From: Bryobacter sp964387685
Lineage (GTDB): Bacteria > Acidobacteriota > Terriglobia > Bryobacterales > Bryobacteraceae
Assembly (NCBI GenBank): GCA_964387685.1
Contig: CAYLXK010000025.1
Location: forward strand, 1-64,000
Direction of reading: 5' to 3'
Length of the DNA stretch: 64,000 bases
Shown: one piece after another, positions 36,736 to 45,280 of the stretch
Layout: each line of letters opens with the position of its first letter
How positions within the stretch are numbered: position 1 is the first letter of the stretch
Made by a program: the position numbers and the translations under genes
Notes under the pieces: model-generated
What the model saw: only the letters and a program-made list of their open reading frames with translations
The model's database searches: none
What the model was told of the DNA's origin: nothing

Positions 36736-37352
36736 GCCGTTCTGATCGCCGCCGTATCCAGAAGAAATCCCCGCTTTCCCACATTAACCCCCTGCGTTTG
36801 CGCCCAGGCACCGAGACTGGTCTGAATGCCTTCGGCCTGATGGATATGACCGCAAAAAAACCACGCCGGTTTCAGCGTATCGATGGCTTCGCCCACGGCC
36901 CGGGATCCAAAGTGCTGGCCGGGCCCCGCCTGGTCCAAAGGCGTGCGGGCGGGAGGACAGTGGCAGATTAGCACGTCGGGTGGAGGGTTAGAGAAAGCCT
37001 GGAGCTTCGCGCTCAACTCCTCTTCCGAATACTCACCGGGGGTATGGAATGGGGTCTGGTTGGAGTAACCGAGTGCGGCAAAGCGGCAAGATTGCCATAA
37101 CCAAGAGTGCCCATGCTTCGACTCGAGTCCAAACTGGAGCGCCAGGGCCTCAGTCTCGTCTGCCGTCTCGTGGTTACCGGGAATCAGGCATACGCGCCCG
37201 GCACGGGACGACAAAATCTCACCCGCCCGAGCCAAGTCCCGGGAGCCATGAGCCAGATCTCCAAGACTGAAGTAGAGGTCCGCCTCGCGGGCCAGTAGGC
37301 CTCGTAAAGCGTTCCAGTCGCCGTGGATATCTGAAAAGAAGAGGATTGTCAT
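36732..37352 (-). CDS. Calcineurin-like metallophosphoesterase
   Basis: 206 residues. All metal motifs are present: FSDIHGDWNALRG, SLGDLAHGSRD, GNHETADE, CHCPPARTPL and CGHIHQAEG. It hydrolyses phosphodiesters or phosphomonoesters; the target is unknown. It is the first gene of a three-gene operon with an exported protein and a beta-barrel-like protein. It is divergent from the ECF sigma gene. Confidence 0.9.
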   Translation of the reverse strand: MTILFFSDIHGDWNALRGLLAREADLYFSLGDLAHGSRDLARAGEILSSRAGRVCLIPGNHETADETEALALQFGLESKHGHSWLWQSCRFAALGYSNQTPFHTPGEYSEEELSAKLQAFSNPPPDVLICHCPPARTPLDQAGPGQHFGSRAVGEAIDTLKPAWFFCGHIHQAEGIQTSLGAWAQTQGVNVGKRGFLLDTAAIRTA

Positions 37353-37365
37353 GCGAAGGAAGCGT

Positions 37366-37393
37366 TTGGCGCGACTTGCAACGAAGCTACAAT
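37366..37393 (+). promoter_or_regulatory. Putative sigma-70 promoter of the ECF sigma operon
   Basis: TTGGCG (37366-37371), a 16-base spacer and TACAAT (37388-37393) fit the sigma-70 consensus reasonably. Transcription would start near 37400, just before the first possible start codon (GTG 37413). The pair is inferred by eye. Confidence 0.4.
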
Positions 37394-37412
37394 TTTAATT
37401 TTAGCCGGTGAA

Positions 37413-38024
37413 GTGTTAGGGGAGGCATCGGAAAGCGAATTGAGCGCCGTATTCCAGGAAGGAAAGGAGTTTCCATCGCGCCGTGGAGGTGGGCTGGCTG
37501 TCTTGATGCAATCGATCCAGCAGGGCGATGCCGACTCACTTGCTCGTTTATACGACGAATCGGCGGCTCTGGTCTTCTCTATCGCGCTGCGCATCCTAAA
37601 CGATCCCGCCGACGCCGAGGAGGTAACGCTTGATGTGTTTACGCAGGTGTGGCGCAATTCTGGTTCCTGGGACAGTTCGCGTGGAACGGTTACGTCCTGG
37701 CTCATTCTTTTGGCCCGCAGCCGCGCACTTGATAGGCTTCGATGGCGAAACTCCCGAACGCGATTCGAGGAACTGCGGGAGAATTGGGAGAAAACTGCGC
37801 AGGCACTAAGCCAACCCATTGACGGTTCCGAGCTTGCCCATCGCCGGGAACAAGTATCACGAGCGCTGGACACGTTGAGCGCACCGCAGCGCGCGGTGCT
37901 GGACCTGGCCTTTTTTGGAGGCTACACGCAACAGGAGATTGCCGATCGCCTGCAGGAGCCCTTGGGGACCATAAAGAGCCGAATCCGAAGCGCCTTGGCG
38001 AAGTTGAAGGAAGTGTTGCGTTGA
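37413..38024 (+). CDS. ECF-type sigma-70 family sigma factor
   Basis: About 203 residues from a GTG at 37413. ATG 37506, with a nearby GGAGGTG, is also possible and would give the usual ECF start MQSIQQGDADSLARLYDESA. Region 2 follows (IALRILNDPADAEEVTLDVF, then RGTVTSWLILLARSRALDRL), and region 4 ends the protein (AVLDLAFFGGYTQQEIADRL, then GTIKSRIRSALAKL). It directs RNA polymerase to a small regulon. The stop TGA overlaps the TTG start of a cupin protein, the expected place for its anti-sigma factor. Confidence 0.9.
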   Translation: MLGEASESELSAVFQEGKEFPSRRGGGLAVLMQSIQQGDADSLARLYDESAALVFSIALRILNDPADAEEVTLDVFTQVWRNSGSWDSSRGTVTSWLILLARSRALDRLRWRNSRTRFEELRENWEKTAQALSQPIDGSELAHRREQVSRALDTLSAPQRAVLDLAFFGGYTQQEIADRLQEPLGTIKSRIRSALAKLKEVLR

Positions 38025-38536
38025 GTACAGAAGACTGGAAAGTTCACATCAACCGAAGCCTCGGGGCCGAAGGCGAGGATGAGGAACGAGAATTTCCCGA
38101 ACTAGCCGCCGAGTTCGGCCTATCTCTTCCGCTCCTCGCTCCTCCAGCCGCATTGAAAGAAAAACTAATGGCAGCGGTGCGACAAACCCCGCTGAACCCG
38201 GCGCCGGGCGTGTTCGTCATACCGGCCCGCGGGGGTGACTGGAAGAGTACTCCGTGGCCGGGGGTGAGCTACAAAAGGCTCTTTCACGATCGCGACACGG
38301 AGATGCTAACGCTCATTTTGAAGCTGGGGCCCGGGGCGCGCTACCCCAGGCATCGGCACGCGAAAGCCGAACAATGCCTGGTTTTATCGGGGACGGTGGA
38401 GATGGGGCAGCACGTGCGCATTGCGGCCGGGGATTTTGAGTGGGCCGAGGCGTACACTGAGCACGACGAACTGTACAGCAGCGAGGGTTGCGAGCTGTTG
38501 ATTATCGCTTCGCGACGGGACGAAATCCTGGTCTAA
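38021..38536 (+). CDS. Cupin-domain protein, ChrR-like putative anti-sigma factor
   Basis: 171 residues from TTG 38021, which overlaps the sigma gene's TGA. The C-terminal half is a single cupin: LGPGARYPRHRHAKAEQCLV with the HxH metal ligands, then SGTVEMGQHVRIAAGDFEW. The whole is like the ChrR/cupin anti-sigma group. The N-terminal part lacks the HxxxCxxC zinc anti-sigma motif, so binding to the sigma factor is inferred only from gene position. Confidence 0.7.
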   Translation: MSTEDWKVHINRSLGAEGEDEEREFPELAAEFGLSLPLLAPPAALKEKLMAAVRQTPLNPAPGVFVIPARGGDWKSTPWPGVSYKRLFHDRDTEMLTLILKLGPGARYPRHRHAKAEQCLVLSGTVEMGQHVRIAAGDFEWAEAYTEHDELYSSEGCELLIIASRRDEILV

Positions 38537-38547
38537 GGTCCGGCGGT

Positions 38548-39162
38548 TTAAAATGCCTTCTTCAGGAAGGTGCCGTTGGTGGCGTCGACAAACACCGAGT
38601 AAGGGCTGCCCCCGACGCTCATTCCCCACAGCACCCGCCAGGCGGCTACGGGGTTGCGGTCGGAGAACTCCAAGAGCATGGTAATCGGTGCATCCGGATT
38701 CTTCTTAACGTAATCGGCGCTCTTTTCGGCTGCGGCTTTCCAGATTGCGTCGGTATCCTTCTTAACCGCCTGAATCACGAAGGGTTGGGCGGTCTTGGTA
38801 GGGCCGTTGAATCTATCGTCGCCAGAGTTGAATACGCCTTCCATAATTCCTTCCGCCGCGACAGTGCTGTAAGTGCAGGTCTTGACTCGCTGCTTGGAAG
38901 GGGAGACGAATTCGGTTCGCCAGGCGTACGCCAAGCCCGGGGGCGCGGTCTTTCCGGCGATATGCAAGTTTTGGGCGCGGAGGACTAAGATGTCCTGCGC
39001 CCACTGACGGGTGGGGCCAAAGCAGCGATAGATGCCAGTGAGCCCCGTGACGGGTTCGGCGGGCGGCTTGGGGGCTTCGGCCTTCTTCTCGGAGGGAGAC
39101 GAGGAGCAAGAAGACAAAACGCAAAGCGCCAGCGCGGGAACGGCCCAAATCTTTTTGCTCAT
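38548..39162 (-). CDS. Hypothetical lipoprotein
   Basis: 204 residues. The start MSKKIWAVPALALCVLSSCS is a lipoprotein signal with cysteine at residue 19 (VLSSC). A Pro/Lys-rich spacer follows. The mature part has SYVFVDATNGT-like features, GIYRCFGPTRQWAQDILVLR and MLLEFSDRNPVAAWRVLWG, but no family is recognised. It is convergent with the cupin gene and divergent from the TPR gene, with about 50 bases between the starts. Confidence 0.65.
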   Translation of the reverse strand: MSKKIWAVPALALCVLSSCSSSPSEKKAEAPKPPAEPVTGLTGIYRCFGPTRQWAQDILVLRAQNLHIAGKTAPPGLAYAWRTEFVSPSKQRVKTCTYSTVAAEGIMEGVFNSGDDRFNGPTKTAQPFVIQAVKKDTDAIWKAAAEKSADYVKKNPDAPITMLLEFSDRNPVAAWRVLWGMSVGGSPYSVFVDATNGTFLKKAF

Positions 39163-39214
39163 CTATGAAATAATACCGCCAGCACAGTTTGTGACACTAG
39201 CCCAGGGGGCACGC

Positions 39215-40498
39215 ATGCATTATCGGTCGAGCATCCTCGCTGTATTGACAGCTTTCACGTTCATGAGTTCCGTGGGGGCGCAAGAGCCCGCTCCAGGCGG
39301 AGGCGCAACGACGGGTGGAGGCGCACCAGCACCCGCTGGGGGCGGAGTGACTACAGGGCCCGGCGGCGGAGGCGGTAGCGCTCCCGGGATCGGCAACCGG
39401 CCCACCAATCCATTTCCAAACGAACGGCAACAGCCAAATTTCGACACATTCGAGAATCGGCCGATCTTCCTGTCCGGCAAAGTCATGATGGAGGACGGCG
39501 GCGCCCCGCCCGATCCGGTGACGATTGAACGGCTGTGCGCGGGACGCGGCATGCCGGTTCCGGAAGCCTACACCGACTCCAAAGGCCGCTTCAGTTTTCA
39601 GGTAGGCCAGCGCATGGGTATGATGCCGGATGCAAGCATGGGCAGTTTAAACGACGACCCGTTTGCGAGCCGGCAGGCCGGCGGGGGGAGATCGATGAAT
39701 CAGAATCAGCCTCGAGTGACGGAGCGGGAGCTGAATGGATGCGAGATTCGTGCGTCCCTGCCGGGGTTTCGATCGACGGTGGTGAATTTGGCTGGACGCC
39801 GGAGCCTGGACAATCCCGACATCGGGACCATTATTCTCCGGCGGCTGGGCGACGTGAGCGGCTTCACGACCAGCGCCACCAGCATGATGGCTCCTAAAGA
39901 CGCCAAGAAAGCGCTCGAAAAAGCCCGGGGGCTGCTGAAAAAGAATAAGGTTCCGGAAGCGCAAAAAGAATTGGAAAGCGCAGTTAGCTTGCATCCCAAG
40001 TATGCGGAGGCCTTCTATGAGTTGGGACGCTTGCGGGTGATGCAAAACGACGCCGACGGCGCCCGCGGCATGTACGCGAAAGCAATCGAGGCGGACGACA
40101 AGTTCATAACCCCCTATCTGGGCATCGTGCAGCTGGACGCGCAGCAAAACAAGTGGCCCGAAGTCAAAGAACTCACCGAAAAGGTAATCAAGCTAAATCG
40201 CTACGATTTCCCGGCCGCGTTTTTCTATGGGGCGGTGGCTTCTTACAACCTACGGGATGCCGAAGCGGCCGAGAAGCTTTGCCGTAACGGTATCGAAATC
40301 GACCAGTATCACCGGATTCCGAAGATGGCGCATCTCCTGGGCGTATTGCTGGCGGACAAGCAGGATTTCCAAGGCGCGAGCGATCAATTGAAGGCCTACC
40401 TGCAATTCGCTCCGAAGGCCGCCGATGCCGAGAATGTGAAGAAGCAGTTGGCGGACTTCCAAGGCCGGGTTGCGCAAGCGGGCCCGCGTCAGCCCTAG
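39215..40498 (+). CDS. Exported protein with carboxypeptidase-regulatory-like domain and TPR repeats
   Basis: 427 residues from ATG 39215, which begins a signal peptide (SSILAVLTAFTFMSSVGAQ); an in-frame ATG at 39032 lies in the divergent lipoprotein gene. A Gly/Pro-rich linker (about 25-75) is followed by a beta-sandwich-like stretch (GKVMMEDGGAPPDPVTIERL, then SKGRFSFQVGQRM). TPR repeats (about 230-420) include YAEAFYELGRLRVMQNDADG. Such architectures are frequent in Acidobacteriota. Its role is unknown. Confidence 0.75.
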   Translation: MHYRSSILAVLTAFTFMSSVGAQEPAPGGGATTGGGAPAPAGGGVTTGPGGGGGSAPGIGNRPTNPFPNERQQPNFDTFENRPIFLSGKVMMEDGGAPPDPVTIERLCAGRGMPVPEAYTDSKGRFSFQVGQRMGMMPDASMGSLNDDPFASRQAGGGRSMNQNQPRVTERELNGCEIRASLPGFRSTVVNLAGRRSLDNPDIGTIILRRLGDVSGFTTSATSMMAPKDAKKALEKARGLLKKNKVPEAQKELESAVSLHPKYAEAFYELGRLRVMQNDADGARGMYAKAIEADDKFITPYLGIVQLDAQQNKWPEVKELTEKVIKLNRYDFPAAFFYGAVASYNLRDAEAAEKLCRNGIEIDQYHRIPKMAHLLGVLLADKQDFQGASDQLKAYLQFAPKAADAENVKKQLADFQGRVAQAGPRQP

Positions 40499-40518
40499 GG
40501 CGAATCAAAGCCGAAATA

Positions 40519-40532
40519 CCCGCATATGCGGG
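40519..40532. repeat. Perfect 14-bp palindrome CCCGCATATGCGGG
   Basis: The palindrome at 40519-40532 lies between the TPR gene and the hybrid sensor gene. As RNA it would form a five-pair stem (CCCGC/GCGGG) with an ATAT loop, but no T-run follows on the plus strand. It could be an operator for a dimeric regulator. A second inverted repeat, GGAAAGA...TCTTTCC, lies about 50 bases downstream (near 40582-40610). Confidence 0.35.
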
Positions 40533-40670
40533 CAAGAAAACCCTCATACCCACGACGCGCATCTGGTGTAGCGGTGCCGATAGGAAAGACAGTACTGGAG
40601 GACTCTTTCCCGAAAAGTACCGTTGAGCCTTCTTGGCCCGGCGTCGCAGACTGGATGGGGAGAATTAGCG

Positions 40671-42689
40671 ATGGAGCGAGCCGATTTCGAGCAATGGAAA
40701 CCGAAAGAAGTAGCGCGCCTGTTGGCGCTGGTGGAAACGGAAAGGCGCTACTACCAGGAAATCGTCGCTAATCTGCCGCTTAGCTTGGCCATTGTTAGCG
40801 CGGACGGAAAAGTGCTTTCTTCCAATAGGCACTTCCGTCAAACCTTGGGCAAGAAGAACGATGAAGTGATGGGTCTGCCCATTGGCGAGGTTGCCAATCT
40901 TAAGGGATTGGCTGAAGTGGCCCAGCAAGTGGTGCGAACCGGGACGGCAGCGCCCCAATTGGATAGCACATGGGATCTGGGCGATCGGAGCCTGGACGTG
41001 AGGGTAGTCGCACAGCCGCTGCGGAATTGGGAAGAAGATTCCGACTCCGAGGCGCTGCTGGTGCTTTTCGAACGGGGGAAAGACGCGAGCGAGGAACCCG
41101 TTTTGACGCTACGCGACCAGAAATCCCTGGCCGTAAGCGAAGACGTAGGGGCCATGCTGTGGGAAGCGGATTTATCGACAGGTAAGATCACGCATGTCAA
41201 CGGACGGGCCGAGACGCTGTTCGGCTACCCGGAAGCGGCTTGGCTGGAGAACGAAGGCCTATGGAGCGAGCGTGTGGCCGAAGACGACCGGGAGAGGGTA
41301 AAGCGTTTTTACCAGTCCCTTGGGCAATCCGAGGCTTCGGAGTTGACGATCGAATTCATGGGGCGGCGCGCGGACGCCAGCGGCTTCGCGGTGCGGGAAA
41401 GCGTAAGAATCATTCGGGGCGAGGGGGGGAAAGCGCTTCGGCTGGTGGGGTGCACTAGCGACGTTACGGCGCGGCGAGAGGTGGAAGATCAGCATTCGCT
41501 GCACGTCAAGAGCGAGGCTCTTTACCGGTTGAGCGCTAAGTTGGCGCACGATTTGAACAACCTGCTGATGATCATTGCGGGTTATGGCGAAGAATTGAAA
41601 AACGCTCTGCCAAGCTCGAATCCGCTGCACAACGATATGCGGCAGATTCTGGAGGCGACCGAGCGGCTCTACACGCTCACGACGCAGCTGCAGACTTATA
41701 CCCGGCGGCCCATTGTTTCCGCCGTAAGCACGCAGCTTGAGGCGATGCTGGGGGCGATGCGGGAGCGCTTGGCTGGGGCCTTAGGCGAGGGGATCACCCT
41801 AGAGACGCAATTTGCCGAAGGATTGGGGAAGGCCAAAGCGGACACCGCGCAAATCGAGCAGGCCCTCCTTGGCATATGCCAGCACCTCCGGCTGGAGATG
41901 GGAGGAGAGGGGCAAGTGCGGATTCTCGTTGCGCCGCACGCCGCCACCGAGTCGGTGGGTCAATCCAGCGGCATGGATTTTGGCGACTATGTGCGCATGT
42001 CGCTCACCCATTCCGGCTCACCGATGAGCAAGGAAGCGAAAGAGCGATTGCTGGAACCGTGGCTGTATTCGGAGGATTCCATCCGCGAGCTAAAGATGGG
42101 GCTGGCTTGGGCCTACCAGATCTTGAGGCAGTCCGGGGGCGACTTAAGAGTGGACGGCCGAACCTACCACGCCTACTTACCGGCGCTTTCCCAGGCCGAG
42201 CGGGAAGCCGAGCGCACGGCGGCAATCGCGGCAGAGGCCGCCGCGGCGGTTACAGCAGCGGCGCCGCCTTTGAATTTGCCAACGGATGCCGAGACTACGC
42301 TGGAAACGATTTTGATCGTGGAAGACGAGGGCGGAATTCGGGCGCTGGTACGAAAGATCCTTCGGCGGCAGGGTTATCACGTGCTGGAAGCCTCGAACGG
42401 CGAAGAAGCGTTAGATGTACTTCGGGAGCATGCGGGAACCATTGATCTGCTTTTGACGGATGTAATGATGCCGGGGATGAACGGTGTGGACCTGAGTTAC
42501 CGCGCGGTGGAAGTGCAGCCGGCGATCCGGGTTCTCTTTGTCAGCGGATACACCGACGAAAGTCTGCTGGAAGCCGGCAGATTTCCGCAGGGAACTGCTT
42601 TCCTGCAGAAGCCGTTCACGCTGGGAGGACTGTTGGGCAAGGTTCGAGAAGTTTTGGATGCCGGTCTGAGTAAGCGGGCAAGCCAGTAG
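40671..42689 (+). CDS. Hybrid PAS sensor protein with degenerate histidine-kinase ATPase and a receiver domain
   Basis: 672 residues from ATG 40671, preceded by GGGGAGAA. There are two PAS-like domains (about 20-130 and 155-285), a dimerisation/phosphoacceptor helix with the histidine in KLAHDLNNLLMIIAGYG, an ATPase-like domain (about 365-510) and a C-terminal receiver (about 555-670) with the phosphorylatable Asp in LLTDVMMPGMNG and the lysine in LQKPFTLGG. The ATPase domain lacks the N-box Asn (GICQHLRLE), the G1 DxGxG (THSGSPM) and the G2 GxGxG (ELKMGLAWA), so autophosphorylation is doubtful. Confidence 0.85.
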   Translation: MERADFEQWKPKEVARLLALVETERRYYQEIVANLPLSLAIVSADGKVLSSNRHFRQTLGKKNDEVMGLPIGEVANLKGLAEVAQQVVRTGTAAPQLDSTWDLGDRSLDVRVVAQPLRNWEEDSDSEALLVLFERGKDASEEPVLTLRDQKSLAVSEDVGAMLWEADLSTGKITHVNGRAETLFGYPEAAWLENEGLWSERVAEDDRERVKRFYQSLGQSEASELTIEFMGRRADASGFAVRESVRIIRGEGGKALRLVGCTSDVTARREVEDQHSLHVKSEALYRLSAKLAHDLNNLLMIIAGYGEELKNALPSSNPLHNDMRQILEATERLYTLTTQLQTYTRRPIVSAVSTQLEAMLGAMRERLAGALGEGITLETQFAEGLGKAKADTAQIEQALLGICQHLRLEMGGEGQVRILVAPHAATESVGQSSGMDFGDYVRMSLTHSGSPMSKEAKERLLEPWLYSEDSIRELKMGLAWAYQILRQSGGDLRVDGRTYHAYLPALSQAEREAERTAAIAAEAAAAVTAAAPPLNLPTDAETTLETILIVEDEGGIRALVRKILRRQGYHVLEASNGEEALDVLREHAGTIDLLLTDVMMPGMNGVDLSYRAVEVQPAIRVLFVSGYTDESLLEAGRFPQGTAFLQKPFTLGGLLGKVREVLDAGLSKRASQ

Positions 42690-42727
42690 GGGCCGGGCGC
42701 GTTGGGCGCGATAATGGTGAGGCCGGT

Positions 42728-43195
42728 ATGGAGAAGCTCTTATTAGCGCGCGCCGTGGAGCTAGCGCTTGAAAACGTGCGGGCGAGGTCTGGCGGGCCTT
42801 TCGGCGCCGTGATCACGCGCGCGGGCGCCGTGATCGCTGAGGGCATTAATCGGGTAACGCTGGACTGCGACCCTACCGCGCATGCCGAGATCGTGGCGAT
42901 TCGCGAGGCCGCGCGGCGCTTGAACTCGTTTGAGCTGCGCAAGTGCGTAATCTATTCCAGTTGCGAACCGTGTCCCATGTGTTTGGCAGCAATCTACTGG
43001 GCGCGTATGGAGGCGATTTATTTCGCCGCTTCGCGCGACGAAGCCGCTGAGGCGGGTTTTGACGATCGATTCCTCTATGCGGAGATTCCTAAGGCGTTGG
43101 GCGACCGGCAGATCCTGATCGAGCGCGTGCAAATTCCGGAAGCGCTTCAGCCCTTCGAGGCATGGAACCAGGACCATGGAAAAATTCACTATTGA
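42728..43195 (+). CDS. guaD: Guanine deaminase (GuaD-type cytidine-deaminase fold)
   Basis: 155 residues, like the 156-residue Bacillus subtilis enzyme. The zinc site is complete: PTAHAEIVAIREAARRL supplies His and the catalytic Glu, and SSCEPCPMCLAAIYWARM supplies the two Cys. The tail EAGFDDRFLYAEIP and the FEAWNQDHGKIHY end match GuaD closely. It converts guanine to xanthine. It overlaps the next gene by 20 bases, starting a coupled operon of purine-related genes. Confidence 0.9.
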   Translation: MEKLLLARAVELALENVRARSGGPFGAVITRAGAVIAEGINRVTLDCDPTAHAEIVAIREAARRLNSFELRKCVIYSSCEPCPMCLAAIYWARMEAIYFAASRDEAAEAGFDDRFLYAEIPKALGDRQILIERVQIPEALQPFEAWNQDHGKIHY

Positions 43196-44249
43196 GCCCG
43201 CGCCGCGCTGGCCGGTCCACGTATTTTACGGGGGAGCTCACCTGTTTCGGCGGGGCATCTTTCATAAGTTGGGAAGATGGGCGCTGGCGATGCCGCAAGC
43301 GGCGGCGGCGCCAGCCCGCGTAAGGGAAAAACTCCAAAACGAACCCATCGAAGACTTTCGCATCGATTTCGAGGACGGCTTCGGGTTTCGGGCGGAAATG
43401 GAGGAAGACGAAGCGGCAAGTAAGGCCGGGCAAGAATTCGCCGCCTGCGCATTGCATGGGGAATTGCCGCTGCGGATTGGCCTTCGGTTGAAGTGCGACC
43501 TGCCGAGGGCATGGCGGACACTGGAAAGCTTCCTCACCGCCGGGTTAGGCGAAGGATTTCCCGCCACATTCGTGATTACGCAACCAAAACTGCAAGGTCC
43601 CGAAGAGGCCCGACGCTGGCGGGAACTATTGGAAAGGGCCGAAGCGCACTTCGGATTGCCCGCCCTTACACTGCGCCATGAGATTCTGATCGAGGATCCG
43701 CGGGCAACCCGAACGCTGCCGGAGATCGCCGCCGCCTGTGAAAACCGTCTGGAGGCGGCGCATTTTGGGGCATACGACTATCTGAGTTCACTGGGCGTTC
43801 CTTTTCCCGCACAAGGGCTATCCCATCCCTATGCCATTCAGGCCCGGCACCGCATGCTGGAAGTGTTCTCACCGCTTAAAGTTCCCGTCAGCGACGGGGC
43901 CTATAACGAATTGCCGACCGGGGCCGAAGCGGCCGGGATCGACCGCGCGTTACTCGGCCATGAGGAGCAGGTGAGGAGAGCGCTCGCGGAGGGTATCTTT
44001 TGTGGGTGGGACCTCCATCCCGGCCAGTTGCTTTCCCGCTACCGCGCGCTATTTGGGTACTTCGAGAGGCATGTGGACGAGGCCTTGCAACGTTACCGCG
44101 CCTTTCTTGACGCCGAAACCAAGGCCAGAGTCAGCGGGACGACATTCGACGATGCCGCCACCGTGCAAGGCTTACGTGTGTTTCTTGCGCGCGGCATTTG
44201 CTCGGGCGCGCTGCCCCTGGATCTTTTAAACTCGGATGCAGCTACATGA
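43176..44249 (+). CDS. DUF6986 aldolase/citrate-lyase-like protein
   Basis: 357 residues. The DFRIDFEDGFGF acidic motif, the HEILIEDPRAT strand and AAHFGAYDYLSSLGVP resemble the HpcH/HpaI aldolase or citrate-lyase-beta barrel, specifically proteins now called DUF6986. The family has no established activity that I know. It overlaps guaD at its 5' end by 20 bases, and its own TGA overlaps the next ATG. Coupling to guanine deaminase hints at a step in purine or ureide breakdown, but this is an inference. Confidence 0.7.
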   Translation: MEKFTIEPAPRWPVHVFYGGAHLFRRGIFHKLGRWALAMPQAAAAPARVREKLQNEPIEDFRIDFEDGFGFRAEMEEDEAASKAGQEFAACALHGELPLRIGLRLKCDLPRAWRTLESFLTAGLGEGFPATFVITQPKLQGPEEARRWRELLERAEAHFGLPALTLRHEILIEDPRATRTLPEIAAACENRLEAAHFGAYDYLSSLGVPFPAQGLSHPYAIQARHRMLEVFSPLKVPVSDGAYNELPTGAEAAGIDRALLGHEEQVRRALAEGIFCGWDLHPGQLLSRYRALFGYFERHVDEALQRYRAFLDAETKARVSGTTFDDAATVQGLRVFLARGICSGALPLDLLNSDAAT

Positions 44250-45280
44250 GTCGAGTATTCGCGGTTCTGCTTCTTTGTGCCTTTAGCTGTGTGGGACAAA
44301 AACCCATACCGATCAAGGTTGTTGTGGTGACCATGTTCGAGCGGGGTGAAGACAGCGGGGACGCTCCGGGGGAGTTCCAACTGTGGGTGGAGCGGGAAAA
44401 GCTCACGCGCCGTCTGGCGTTTCCGCAGGGTTTTCGGGATCTGCGGACCAATGGGGACGGCGTGCTGGCCATTTGCACGGGCGTGGGAACGGCTAAGGCA
44501 GCCGCATCGATTATGGCGCTGGGCCTAGACCCGCGCTTCGATTTGACGAAAGCTTACTGGATCGTGGCGGGGATTGCGGGCGTGGACCCGGCCGATGCTT
44601 CGCTGGGCTCGGCGGCCTGGGCGACTTGGGTAGTGGACGGAGACCTTGGGCATGAAATCGACGCGCGGGAAATTCCGCCGGGCTGGAAAACCGGGTTTGT
44701 GCCGCTGCGCAAAGCAACGCCGTATGAGCTTCCAGTCCGCGAACCAAACGAGGGCGAGGCATACCGGCTAAATCCGAAATTGGTGGACTGGGCTTTCCGG
44801 CTAACGCAAAACGTCGCACTGGGTGATACGCCCGCGCTCCAGGAACGGCGCGCCTTGATGAAAGGCCTGCCTAACGCGCAGAGGCCACCATTCGTCTTGA
44901 AGGGCGATACCCTACAATCTTCAACCTTCTGGCACGGCAAGCTGCTGAATGAGTGGGCAAACGATTGGGTTGGCTGCCATAGCCAAGGGCGGGCAAATTA
45001 TGTGACGACGGCCATGGAGGACACAGGGACGCTGCAGTCTCTTAGCTTCCTGGCCAAGGCGGGCCGCGTTGACATCGAACGTGTGCTGGTGCTGCGCACG
45101 GCTTCGAATTTCGACAGCCAAAGGCCACAAATCAGCGCGGCGGAATCCTTGGCGGAGAACAAGGCGGGCGGTTATGCAGGCTTCCTTCCGGCGGTAGAGA
45201 GCGCCTGGAAGGTGGGGTCAGTGGTGGTGCGGGAACTGGCTGGGAACTGGAAGAAGTGGAAAGACAGGGTGCCCGAGTGA
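44246..45280 (+). CDS. NUP-family (purine nucleoside permease-like) exported protein
   Basis: 344 residues from ATG 44246, which overlaps the upstream TGA (ATGA) and starts a signal peptide (MSRVFAVLLLCAFSCVGQ). The domain has VVVVTMFERGEDSGDAPGEF, the CTGVGTAKAAASIMALGLDP stretch, and SNTYAME-like AMEDTGTLQSLSFL, as in the NUP family, which belongs to the nucleoside phosphorylase fold. Despite the permease name there is only the signal helix, so it may bind or cleave nucleosides in the periplasm. It fits a purine-salvage operon with guaD. Confidence 0.75.
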   Translation: MSRVFAVLLLCAFSCVGQKPIPIKVVVVTMFERGEDSGDAPGEFQLWVEREKLTRRLAFPQGFRDLRTNGDGVLAICTGVGTAKAAASIMALGLDPRFDLTKAYWIVAGIAGVDPADASLGSAAWATWVVDGDLGHEIDAREIPPGWKTGFVPLRKATPYELPVREPNEGEAYRLNPKLVDWAFRLTQNVALGDTPALQERRALMKGLPNAQRPPFVLKGDTLQSSTFWHGKLLNEWANDWVGCHSQGRANYVTTAMEDTGTLQSLSFLAKAGRVDIERVLVLRTASNFDSQRPQISAAESLAENKAGGYAGFLPAVESAWKVGSVVVRELAGNWKKWKDRVPE

